Below, one piece after another: positions 34,204 through 44,181 of a DNA stretch of 64,000 nucleotides (the first letter of the stretch is position 1; each line of letters begins with the position of its first letter). This DNA comes from Terfezia claveryi. Its lineage: Eukaryota; Ascomycota; Pezizomycetes; Pezizales; Pezizaceae. The notes beneath the pieces are model-generated. The model saw only the letters and a program-made list of their open reading frames with translations, was not told the DNA's origin and did no database searches. The translations under genes were made by a program, and so were the position numbers. The stretch is from the NCBI GenBank assembly GCA_015179025.1, contig WHUX01000012.1:310001-374000 (forward strand). The letters run 5' to 3'.

Positions 34204-34593
34204 TGCTGAAGCTAAACAAACGTGGATACCAAAAGGAAAGACTGAAAAAATGAGGGAAAGACTGAAAAAATGGGCTGCAGGCTGGATTATGAGCTATATT
34301 CTAGGTAAGTACCCGATATGCGTTACTTGATATAATTACACTCTTGGCAAAGAACCAATCTGTCTTAGTCTCATGCCAAGACCCTCTGGCGCTCGAATCT
34401 GTCTATACCACTTTTTGCTCAGGGCCAGACCTGGTTGGCACTAGTCTGGTTGGCACAAGTTGGCACCATTAAAGGTGTTGTGCTCGAATTTTATGCTAAA
34501 CATCATATACCCTTGAATTTGAGTTGATATCCCCGACGTATCTGCGACTACTCGAAATTATAAATAGAGAGCAATAAGGTGATTGATGTGGGA
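34204..34593. promoter_or_regulatory. Divergent promoter, MFS transporter / RAD51-like gene
   Basis: 390 bp between two divergent starts. It contains a direct repeat near 34240-34270 (GGGAAAGACTGAAAAAATG-type, two copies) and a copy of TAGTCTGGTTGGCAC (34442-34456) beside further TTGGCAC words. Confidence 0.5.
34442..34456 (+). repeat. Variant of dispersed TAGTCTGGTTG word
   Basis: TAGTCTGGTTGGCAC, flanked by two more GTTGGCA words within 30 bp, so the motif is locally repeated. Confidence 0.4.
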
Positions 34594-35928
34594 ATGAACA
34601 AGGGAAAAGTGGTACTGGGGCAGGCGGGCAAGAGGTTACTGGAGGAGGTTGTGGAGGAGGACTTCACTAAGGTTTAGCTCAAATACAATTTGTTCGTATA
34701 TCCCGTTCGTATACTTACTAAACTTCGGAGCCAGTTCCTTTCTACTGTTCGCTCATCAGCCCTTTCAATATCAGCTTCTGTAGCCCTTCCAGGACCTCAC
34801 GATGTGGAGGTACCACCTCCGGAAAGCTCACATTACCCCTTGAACTTCTTCAATATACCCAGCTTTGACAAGCTTTTTCTCCCCCTCTTTTACCACCATT
34901 ACCAAAGATTCCCATACCCCCACTATAAGCAGAAGAACTTTCCTAAGAATAATGTACCTATAGACCCACCGGCTTTCCAACTCCCCTTCGTCGAGCTGGT
35001 ATCAACTTCCCCGTGTGCTGGGAAAACTCACCTCCTCTACCTTATCTGCACCCTCTCCGTCCTGCCTCACAGTCATGAGATACTGTCCTCACCCACTTCC
35101 AACCCGGTCATCCTCCACCTCAATGGGAAGAAAGGTACCATAGTGGTACTAGACAGTGATAACCGCTTCAGCGTTCCCCGCCTCTCTATGATAATGAGAA
35201 ACTATATTTACTCTCACCTCCACGAAGTGTCCACTTCATCCCTCCCGATACCGTGGATCGAGAATCTCATTCATGCCTCCATCAAACATATCCACATCTT
35301 CCGCTCCATTAATTCCACCCAGCAACTATTATCCACTCTAGCCTCTCTCCCAAAATACTTTCTCTCCATCCCAGCCGAGCTAGAACAAGATCGCTACCTC
35401 ACAGGAATTCTCGTCGACAGTATCTCTACATTTTACTGGGAGGACCGGGCTGCAGATTCTATCCCTACAGCAGGCACTTTAGATGGGGAGCTATTCCAGC
35501 AAAACCCAATTCCAGACACCTACGTAAACCCGATGATAACACTTGCCGGTGTATATCAACCAATTGTAACACAATTACATTCATTACAAGAATTGTTTGG
35601 GTGTTTTGTAGTTGTGACGAGGCGGATGCATATGATCAAGGGACGCGATGAGCAAATAGTTCTCCAGAATCCGTTACCGGGTGTGTGGACAATGGCCGTC
35701 ACCATTCGGTTTTCGGTTGACCCAGAGCATTGTGAAGACGGCGGGGTTTTGCACGGGTGGTCAGCGGGGCACGGTTGGTTCCGCGGAAGAGTGGAAACGA
35801 TCGGGGGGATGTGGGGTGGGAGAGATGGCCTTGAGATACTCAAACATGGACGGAATGACACGGGACACACAGGGATCAGATTCTCCATTGGAGAGGGTGG
35901 GGTTGATGTAGTAGATACAGGGGCCTGA
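34594..35928 (+). CDS. RAD51-paralogue-like (XRCC2-type) DNA repair protein
   Basis: Probable RecA-fold protein of homologous recombination, closest in pattern to fungal XRCC2-like proteins. Exon 1 is 34594-34671 (MNKGKVVLGQAGKRLLEEVV), exon 2 is 34735-35928; the intron 34672-34734 has a weak GTTTAG donor, a TACTAAAC branch and a CCAG acceptor, phase 0. Total 423 aa. The Walker A region is ELVSTSPCAGKTHLLYLI: GKT is kept, but the first glycine of GxxxxGKT is Thr. A Walker-B-like strand (YLTGILVDSISTFYWED) follows. Later comes FGCFVVVTRRMH and a C-terminal Gly/Trp-rich region. The first exon is inferred and less sure than the rest. Other RAD51 paralogues (Rad55/57, Csm2/Psy3 types) are possible. 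Confidence 0.7.
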
Positions 35929-36033
35929 GTAAGTGCAGGTTTTCATATCAAAAATTAATGCCTATGACAATATGCGAACAGAATATTTCATAAACACCAT
36001 TCACTAGAACTATCACACCCGAAGTTCCGAGTT

Positions 36034-38238
36034 CTAGACAATTCGTCTCAGCCACTCCGCTGTCATCCCGACATCCTCTGTGACCTCAATGGCCCTTGCC
36101 ACCATATCCTCCCCGACCAACCCATTCCTCCCCATTCCCGCCACCCCACCCTGCCGCGCAACCTGCTCCGGCGAATCTACAATACTATACCTCGCCGCTA
36201 CCCCTCCATTCCTAGACACCTCAATCTCCAGCGAAATGAGTCTCTGAGGTACCACATGGCTCGGGAATATAACCCGCAGCGTTGGGGTAGGAGGATCTGA
36301 ATACAGGGAGATATCAATTGGGATTGAACCTGTGGGAGGCTCGAGTGTGGGTGTGGAGAGGAACGAGTCTAAGTCGTCTGGTGTAAACGATGGTGTTTGA
36401 ATCTGTGTTGGTTCGGGTGGTGGTGGAGGGGTAATTGATACACCACTACTATTGTTTGTGGCATTGGAATGTGGGGAGAAACAACTACCGAGAAGAGTTG
36501 CGAGGAGTACATATTGTCTGAAGATTTGGAAAATCGGACCTAGCTGTCTGGGATGGCCGAATGGGATCTCCCATACCTCCCGGGCATATATTGGTTTTAA
36601 GGTGTGTAGGGTGTATCGATGGTTTACGCTTGGATTTACCCGACCGAGGGGATCCATGTGGGGCGGTAGATGGATTTTTCGCTCTGTGGTGAGCGGGGGA
36701 AGGCCCGGTACCAGTGCTCGAGGGAATAGAAGGCCATCGAGGGTGGTGGCACCAATTTGGCCTGGAGGTGAATAGAGGCCAAGACTAGAAAAGATTGTGA
36801 CTTCATCAAGTAGGGGAACGACTATAGGTGGGTCGAGGCGGGCAATGAATCGTGCATTGGGACGTGCGGAGTCGACTTCCATTATGTTTTCGACTGAAGG
36901 TTCTGGGTCTATCCAGTCGATTATGTAGTCGTCGTCGCCGAACATGCTGTCGTCGCTTTGGAGAGTGTCAGTTACAATATTACATTTGATAAGGGTATGG
37001 TACCTCGGTTTGATGGTATTCTTCCCTACCCAGTTTTCCGATGTACGGACAGTATCCAGAGAGGCACATTCTGCACCAAGTTCATCAATCTCAATTATAA
37101 TCCTCCAGGTTTTACCTTTGTCTCCTGGGTCGTCTTGTTCATCATACCCTAACATATCCATCCCATCCATTTTAACGTCTCGCTCCTTTCCCTTACTCGA
37201 GCCCCCTGACGGCATTTTCCTCCTCTCCTTCCAATACTCCACACTCAGTCCCACCTTTCCATTACAGTGCATCCTGGGCCTTCCGTTTCCTCTACACATG
37301 GCCTCCACCGCCCCACCATCCAAAACAGTCTTCTCATGCTCGTATATTCGAGACAAAGATTCGTATAACCCAGTTATAGCTGTAAAGCAGTTTAGGGCAG
37401 GTGCTTGGCTGAGTTTATCCAACTTGCTGAGTCGTTCTAGGTTATTAGCAAAGTCGGCCAGGTTGGATATCATTAACGGTTTGTCTGGTTGGAGGTTATT
37501 CCTTAGGATGGACGCGGCTTGGGGGGCTAGGTCGTTAGATGTCCCTAGGGTATTAGCGAAGGACAGGGCAACCTGGGTGATATTGTTCCCGATGAAATCG
37601 ATCTGGAACAAGACGGTTGTTAATATGCATTGGCAAGATCTGGCATATTCTTATGAAGGGCATACCATACATCAACAACAATTATAGCCCCCGTAATACT
37701 CACTGTCTGGCCACCATCCTTATTTGGTTCTTGCCACATTTCCAACCTATAGTGATCCACCAGAATCTACTTAGCATTCTCGTTCCGGAGCTTTCAAATC
37801 GAAAAGTTTTATGGGTAGATAAATAACATACCCCAACCTCTTCGCCAACCTCTCAATCCCCTCTATACTGATCCTCCCAGGCTTCAAAGCTAACGTCCTT
37901 AATATCTCCTCCAACTCCCTCTTCTTATTCTCATCGCTCGGTAGCCCAATCCCAAAACCTGCATTCTGTAAATACGCCGGTGTCCGCCCAAGACTCGCAA
38001 CCATCTCCGCCGCGGCAGCGGTATTGGGCGTGAACGTAAGTGGAAGGTTCGCAGGTGAGCTGACTTGGAGGTGTCCTTGTCCTCTGCGCGATGCGGCCAG
38101 CGCCGCGGGTGAATTGACATTGACTGCGGGTGAGAAGCCGAGTGGCAAGCCAGAGTTTGGTGGGCCGGGGGCGCTGGATTTGGGCGTCATGCCGGCGACT
38201 TTTGGGGTCATACCTCCCCCAAACTTCGGAGTCGTCAT
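36034..38238 (-). CDS. MED1: Mediator complex subunit 1
   Basis: Middle-module subunit of Mediator, bridging activators and RNA polymerase II. Exons 37832-38238, 37704-37746 and 36034-37602, with phases agreeing. Exon 3 probably holds a further 48-bp in-frame intron (36956-37003, GTACCA...CAAAG, AACTGAC branch), so the product is about 657-673 aa. The N-terminus is Thr/Pro/Gly-rich and disordered (MTTPKFGGGMTPKVAGMTPK). The conserved MED1 segment runs across the exon junctions: GRISIEGIERLAKRLG, LEMWQEPNKDGGQT, then IDFIGNNITQVALSFAN. The chosen start is the first in-frame ATG (38238). The gene ends 105 bp from the convergent RAD51-like gene. The family call rests on the Med1-type N-terminal block and overall plan. 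Confidence 0.83.
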
Positions 38239-38758
38239 GTTGGACGAGGTTTCTAGAAGTGGGGTGGTATTTGTTTGTAGAGGAAGCGCCAAGGTTCTAG
38301 CTTAAAAATACTTTACATACAATGCTTTGCAAAGAAATGATAAGAATTGAGATATTAAAAAGCGTTTTTTAACAGGTGCACGTGTGTAGGCAGGACTTCA
38401 GTAAGCTTGATTTCCTCAAGTGTCACGGGTCGATTTCAACCCGACCCGACCCGGATACACCCCGCCCCGCCGTGGCGAGTTCCCTCTGCCTCAACCCGAC
38501 CCGCTTCGTCCAATAACGACTCGCCAAGGCCACAGGTAGTGCAACCAGACTAGGTCAATTGTGGTGCCGAACTAGAATTATGCCTTGAGTTAAAGAGTTC
38601 AGAAGCCTTCTCTACAACCTCTTACCAGGGTCTGGGTATAAGACTATCTACAATGGAGACCTGCTACGTGCAATCAAGGGTTCAATATAGTTCGCCTAGT
38701 TGAGGGCGCAGCTGAAATCAAGCATTATAAATGTCTATAGTATTTTGAAACATTATTA
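38239..38758. other. MED1 promoter region with ACCCGACCC-rich tract
   Basis: Upstream of MED1. At about 38425-38512 there is a GC-rich tract made of CGGGTCG and ACCCGACCC words that can fold back on itself. An exact copy of the dispersed 17-bp word lies at 38536-38552. Confidence 0.5.
38536..38552 (+). repeat. Dispersed 17-bp word, copy 2
   Basis: GTAGTGCAACCAGACTA, identical to 58474-58490 and to the reverse complement of 20471-20487. Confidence 0.6.
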
Positions 38759-39354
38759 CAGTGAACTCTCGATATAAGAATATCGTCCGGCGGGGGGGGT
38801 AATATTCTTATATCAAATATATTCTTATATCAATGTCAGGGTAACTACTAAAGGTATACATCAAAAAAGAGATTAACGTGAGGTAGAGGAAGAACTAGGT
38901 ACAGGAGAACCAGGAACTGCTCCGGATGACGTGAATAAGGCAGTATGCATGTGCATAGTCATATATCTCCTTGCATTCTTCTTCCGTCCAACCTTTACTT
39001 TTCAATGCACCACTAGCAGGCATATCGAATTAGTTCGGGGTTCGGAGGTGGTATTGTAGGTGTAGCAATATTGTGTGTCGCGGTATTGTGTGTCGCGGTA
39101 TCGTGTGTCGCAGTATTGTGTTTGGCGGCGTTGTATTTGGTAGCGATGTCTTTGGCGGTGTTGTTTGTGGGGTATTTCTTATCGATAAGCATTCCTATTC
39201 CAGCTAGGCTGTTTATATATTACCCAATCAGGTACTCTTGCTATAAGAATACCTTCTATCAAATATATTCTTATTTTGTATGGGGGCGGGGGTGGGGATC
39301 TTCTTATATCAAGTATATTCTTATATCAAATATTCTTATATCGAGAGTTCACTG
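38759..39354. mobile_element. Pogo/Fot1-type MITE with TA target duplication
   Basis: 596-bp element. It begins CAGTGAACTCTCGATATAAG and ends with the inverted copy; the perfect terminal match is 25 bp. TA lies directly outside both ends (38757-38758 and 39355-39356), as expected for Tc1/mariner-pogo insertion. Near both ends there are several extra ATATTCTTATATCAA words in opposite orientations, possible subterminal transposase sites. The middle has no transposase; it holds a GTGTGTCGCGGTATT microsatellite (about 39070-39120). Confidence 0.88.
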
Positions 39355-39356
39355 TA

Positions 39357-39969
39357 TACATAAAAGCTTATCCCACTGTTGGCCTTAACACTCCGAGCTA
39401 TGTACCATGTATATATATCTCCTAGTGTTCGGATCTCTATCCAACGTCTTGTATATAAAATACAGACCTTGCTTCTCCCTGTGCTGGTACACCTTCCTCG
39501 TGCACCCTCTTACCTCTTCAAACAACTCTATAGCCCAGCTGCCTCTAGAGCTGCCTCACAGCGAACTACCCATCGCACGCGGAAGTAAGCTGCCGTGTGT
39601 CCCCAGCCAGCCCCGCCCTGTGACATCGTCCGTGACATCCATGACAGGTGTCCGTGATAGCCCTATTAGTCTATCCCTTCTCCAATCTACTCCCTCGAGC
39701 CCCGTTATACTACGTTGGATTGCAAATCGACCAACCGGTACAACTATGGAGAACAGTCAAGTCTTGCCATTCGGTAGGTTTCAGGCCTGGCGAGCTCAAC
39801 CCACGCCCATGAATTCCAACGACTGGGCAGCTTACCGTCATCACGAAAGATTTTTCCTCGCCTCAACGCCCCTCTAGACCTCCTGACGGACTCTCCCAAC
39901 CCCTTGGACGCCTGGTCGCCCTATGCGCCAGGACGGCCAGTTGTTGACGCAATCCATGCCGCGACGCTG
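39357..39969. other. Spacer between transposons, possible repeat relic
   Basis: A 156-codon plus-strand frame (39407-39877) ends with a protein-like stretch (MENSQVLPFGRFQAWRAQP and NDWAAYRHHERFFLAST) and then stops. I do not recognise it; it may be a fragment of another repeat into which the flanking elements inserted. Confidence 0.3.
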
Positions 39970-39971
39970 TA

Positions 39972-40089
39972 CTCGTGCCTAACAGGGGTTCCCCTTGGCG
40001 CCTTCGTTTTCACTCCGCCGCCAGCACTTTTCGCTCCTCTCAAGTGCCCGACAGCTCAACGGGCATTGCAGCTCAACGGCCAAATTTTC
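39972..40089 (+). repeat. Left terminal inverted repeat (118 bp)
   Basis: Starts CTCGTGCCTAACAGGGGTTC and ends CTCAACGGCCAAATTTTC. It matches the reverse complement of 41152-41269 with no difference that I could find. Confidence 0.85.
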
Positions 40090-40118
40090 GACCACCAAAT
40101 TTTCGGCAGAAATTCACG

Positions 40119-40760
40119 ATGTCAACCCCCACCCCCACATCTCACAAAGTTATAGAGCAGTATGATACTATCGAGGCTCGGATACAGCAGGCTATTGAGT
40201 ATCTTTCTACTGTAGAAAAACCAAATATTTCTGCGGTGGCACGAGAATTCTTTGTACCAAGGAAAAGACTCCAGGCCCGCTATAATGGAATTCAATCACG
40301 AAATGAGCGACCAGCACCCAACAGAAAGCTTACTGAAGCAGAAGAGCTTGCAGTATGCAAGTATATCGATCGCCTTGATAAGATGGGACTTTCTGCTCGC
40401 CTTCCTATGATTGCTGGGTGCGCAAATTCGATTTTAAGACGGAATCACACTGGCACCAGCACCAGCGACAATGATCCACCACCGGTGGTAGGAGAACATT
40501 GGGCCCGGCGGTTTTTAAAGCGATATCCAGACTACTGTACTCGTAAGCAAGTATCTCTTGAGGCTGCACGGAAAAATGCACAAATCCCAGAGACCATTAC
40601 AGAATTCCTTGAAGACTATCAAAGAATATGTATGGAAAAGGGTATTGCACCACAAGATCAATACAACTATGATGAAACAGGATTCCGAATTGGTATTGGC
40701 AAGAATCAATGGATTGTAATTAGAGGAAATAGAACGAGCGGAAAATGCAGCAGAGCGTAG
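40119..40760 (+). pseudogene. Truncated pogo/Tc5-type transposase (HTH + CENP-B-like DNA-binding part)
   Basis: Starts MSTPTPTSHKVIEQYDTIEA; 214 codons. An HTH of the Psq type (ISAVAREFFVPRKRLQARYN) is followed by a CENP-B/Tc5-like DNA-binding domain (LTEAEELAVCKYIDRLDKMG and GEHWARRFLKRYPDY), and then the first part of the DDE domain with YNYDETGFRIGIG, which holds the first catalytic Asp. The frame then runs into unrelated residues and a stop; the other two catalytic acidic residues are missing. Family length is usually over 500 aa, so this is an internally deleted copy. It may still bind DNA if made, but cannot transpose on its own. Confidence 0.85.
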
Positions 40761-41151
40761 AGCTGAAATAATGTACAGTTGTATATAGTGGTATTTCTTG
40801 AAAGCCGGAAGCGGAGCAGCTGGGAGTGGAGTAGGAAAGAGAGTCTCAACAACATAGAGAGTGTAAGCAGGTAGTACCATTCAATAGAGCAGAAACGGGT
40901 GATTCCAATAGTGCAAGAATTATTCAAATTGGTCCAGTAGTTGTTGAGATAATGTAGAATTGGAGACGTAAAGTCCTTCTCATCGCCAGTGATGGCCGAC
41001 CGACAACTTCACCCACACCCCACCACAATATGATATCGACTGGCGGACACTTAGAGTAGGTGGTCTAGAAGGTACACTATCGAGATATATTAGTACGGAG
41101 TGAACAAAATTCTTGGGGGGGTTATCAAACTGCATCTCAGGTGTGAACGTT

Positions 41152-41269
41152 GAAAATTTGGCCGTTGAGCTGCAATGCCCGTTGAGCTGTCGGGCACTTG
41201 AGAGGAGCGAAAAGTGCTGGCGGCGGAGTGAAAACGAAGGCGCCAAGGGGAACCCCTGTTAGGCACGAG
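41152..41269 (-). repeat. Right terminal inverted repeat (118 bp)
   Basis: Inverted copy of 39972-40089; the near-perfect match suggests the insertion is recent or still maintained. Confidence 0.85.
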
Positions 41270-41318
41270 TACCCCGGAGATTGGCACCCTAGGTTCTGCG
41301 TTGTGCCCTTAAGTCGTA

Positions 41319-41968
41319 CAGTCACAACTTGCTAAACCGCCAGGATTCTGTCCGGTTTAGACTAGCGTCCGGTATAACAAAATTTTGCGGGCGGGGCAGT
41401 AAAATCCCCCAACACGATCAAATCAAAGGAAAGAATAATATCGGAAGGCATACCTAGACATATTTCCAGTCTCGCTACAATAATAAGTAAGATCTATAAT
41501 GTTCTGACAGTGTTAGGAGGTAGCTAATAATATTATAGGATGGGCAATAAGCGGGCTTTCTCTCTGAGAAAGAAATATGAGATCTGTCAACCTAGTCTCG
41601 ATCAGACCCTCGTTGATCGAGACTACTGTCAACCGCTTTTTCCAAAGCATGTATGTTTATGCTCTTGCTTTTCCACACACTCCAACTCAACTCTCCATTC
41701 AAGACTATCAGTCAGGCACAAGAAGGACTTAAATATTATCAGCAGAAGCATACGGTAAGGTTCAAGCATCACTTAAGGACTTCTGGGTTCCAACTTCCTC
41801 TTCCTCAGGTACCCCGTCCGGTTCTGCTAATTGATTTTCTATGTATATTTTTTTTATTCTTGAGATTGCTTGTCCGGTCCGGTTTACTATTTGTCCGGTA
41901 TAGCCAAAGCCCGTCCGTAAATAGCAAGTTTTCCGGTTAAAGGCGTTCCGGTTAGCAAGTTGTGGCTG
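41319..41968. mobile_element. Third TA-flanked pogo-like element, internally deleted
   Basis: 650 bp. Ends are CAGTCACAACTTGCTAA and, on the right, the inverse of CAGCCACAACTTGCTAA, with TA outside both (41317-41318, 41969-41970). Several TCCGGT words lie near both ends. A short frame starting MGNKRAFSLRKKYEIC at 41540 resembles the start of a Fot1-type transposase and decays after a few dozen codons. It sits 49 bp from the previous element. Confidence 0.75.
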
Positions 41969-41970
41969 TA

Positions 41971-43138
41971 TATTATTCTATGTCTACCCCCGTGCGCCAT
42001 TGCAGGGTTGCGCAATGTCCAGGTGCTATAAGGGTGCCCGTACGAAGGGGTGCGCCCTGGCACAACAGGCAGCACTGTCTACGGTACTCCACAATAGCGC
42101 ACGCGAAGCATGAAGGTGATAGCTAGCCAGCCAGGCAAAGGCATCGAGGTATAACCTATACATTGCAAGGACTATGTATGCTTGAGCGTGGGGTCTTCTT
42201 ACTTCTAAGTTTTTGCGGTACCTACTCCGTACAGTAATAACGATAAATGCAATAGAGGCCTGTAGAATAGCTTGTAACCACAGCAACGCGACTAACTAAT
42301 GCACGTACGGGGTTTGTGCGTAAGGGTGGCAGGGATTCTCTACGAGAAGCTTGTGCCAACCAGAGTAGGCAGGGATCAAATATTCTCTGACTACAATTCC
42401 TTTGACTATCTTTCACAACAAACTTCTCAACAGGGTTAGAGTCTCACCTTGGCAGCAAGATACATGTAATGTTAGCTCTATATGCAACAAAATATGCTAT
42501 ATGCAATAACGAGATATGTAGCTGGTAGAGACACATGCACACCTGGCATATCGCCCAAGTGTATCCACCCATTTCGCATCCGCTAATGCCCAGTTCTTCT
42601 TCTCATATTTGATTGGAGCTCGATATATAGGTATCTTGTCATCACTCTCGTTCAGCATAACTCCCCACATATGCATGTTATCCGCCATGGTAGGTGTGTT
42701 GCTGCACGTTGATGATTACTAAGGAGAGATAGGACGTGCAAAATCTCTGTTTCTACACTTTGTGCTCACAGGGGTTTAAGTAAGCTAGCTGGGTTAAAAG
42801 ATAGCTAGCGTGCAAGCAAAACCTCTCTAATAATATACCGATATCCGGTACCTACTACTGTTCTGCCGACGACGAAGCCCCCCCCCAAAAAAAATAAGGG
42901 AAAAATTACCATCTCCTATCACGTTAGACAGATGGTTAGACGGCTACAAGGACAGCTCACAAATCAGTCTATGACCGTAGGACGCAATATATCTCATACT
43001 CTGAACCGTACTAGTTTCTTATTCTCTTATTTTTATTCAAGTTCAGACTTCCGATCCCAGTTTACAATATTCCTCCCAGCAATAGCACTCAATTCCGTTT
43101 CCATTGAGCCAATATTCCGTTCCACCTTGGTCTAAAAT
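41971..43138. other. Intergenic, no gene recognised
   Basis: Between the transposon island and the TPI 3' end. It contains a GTGCCAACCAGAGTA variant of the dispersed word (about 42353-42367) and a C7A7 junction near 42880. No gene seen. Confidence 0.45.
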
Positions 43139-44181
43139 CTAAGCACGCGTGCAGTTGATGATATCGATGACTATTTTTCGAGGACCATCAGCATCGTCGA
43201 ATTCCAGTGTGTTGCACACAAGCAGAGGGCACTTACACTCAGGCTTCAAGCTAGCACCACCAACCAAGAACCCGTCAATGTCGGGTTGAGAAGCCAAGCT
43301 CTTGCTGTTCGCAGCATTCACAGATCCCCCGTAAAGAATACGGGTATCCTCAGCGGCGTTACCCTCGAGACCGGCACCTGCAAGCCACTTTCGGATCTCG
43401 GCGTGGGTGCCCTGGGCCTCTTCTGGGGTGGCCGCTCGGAGGGCCTTAGCTCCAATAGCCCTATAGTTTATAGAGAAAATAAGTATTTTGCTCGCTACGG
43501 CGGCACACGGAAGAATGATGTATGCATACCAGATTGGCTCATAGGCAATAACGATATTGGACCAGTCCTTTACACCAGCATCGATAACGGACTGCAGCTG
43601 TCTTGCGTTGACCTCCTCAGTCTTTCCATCCCGGCGCTCATCGGCACTCTCTCCAATACAAAGAATGACCTTCAAGCCACCATTAAGAGCGGCCTTGGTC
43701 TTCCTGGCAACCAGCTCATCACTCTCACCGGCCTGGCGACGCTCGCTGTGACCGAGGAGAGTCCAGTTGATGCCATCTTGCTTAAGCTGCTCGACAGAAA
43801 TCTCTCCGGTGTGAGCACCTGGCTTCTCGTGGTAAACATTCTGGGCAGCAACTTGTATTTGCTTGTTGCCGGCATTTTGGAGAATCTCCAGGGCCTGGAA
43901 GATATAAAGAGAAGTTGGGGCAATGACCACCTCTTACAGTTCCCATCCCATGATTAGCCCATGACAACACTAAGACATAATGGCAGACAACATACCAACA
44001 ATGGGGTCTAAGTCTGCCTTTGCGAGACGGCCAACAATTTCACCGATGGCGGCCCTAGAGCCGGTCATCTTGAAGTTACCGCCTACTAGGAATTTGCGAG
44101 TCTGAGGAAGACATAACAGCATGTGTTAGAATTCAAACAGCTGTTTCAAAAAATAGCGATGACATATTGAAGACTAACCAT
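43139..44181 (-). CDS. TPI1: Triosephosphate isomerase
   Basis: Glycolytic enzyme interconverting dihydroxyacetone phosphate and glyceraldehyde 3-phosphate in the cytosol. Five coding exons: 44179-44181 (the ATG alone), 43996-44101, 43530-43932, 43237-43460 and 43139-43170; 768 nt, 255 aa, normal size, all junctions in phase. Catalytic Lys is in VGGNFKMTG, His in LLGHSERRQ and Glu in AYEPIW. The C-terminus is LYGGSVNAANSKSL, IDGFLVGGASLKPEF and IDIINCTRA. Odd point: the flexible loop 6, usually WAIGTGK in this family, reads WAIGAKALRAATPEEAQ, so the Gly-Thr-Gly-Lys tip is altered and lengthened. This may be a real variant or a paralogue; the rest looks fully functional. Confidence 0.93.

Larger units (their letters stand above)
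39972..41269 (+). mobile_element. Decayed pogo-type element with 118-bp terminal inverted repeats
   Basis: 1298 bp, bounded by TA at 39970-39971 and 41270-41271. Both ends carry the same 118-bp sequence in inverted orientation, starting CTCGTGCCTAACAGGGGTTC. Inside is a truncated transposase gene (40119-40760) followed by sequence without a complete catalytic domain. Terminal repeats this long are unusual for pogo/Fot1 elements. Confidence 0.85.

Noticed and set aside
39071..39180. Val/Cys/Leu-rich open frame of about 105 codons
   Set aside because: Product of the GTGTGTCGCGGTATT microsatellite inside the MITE, not a membrane protein.
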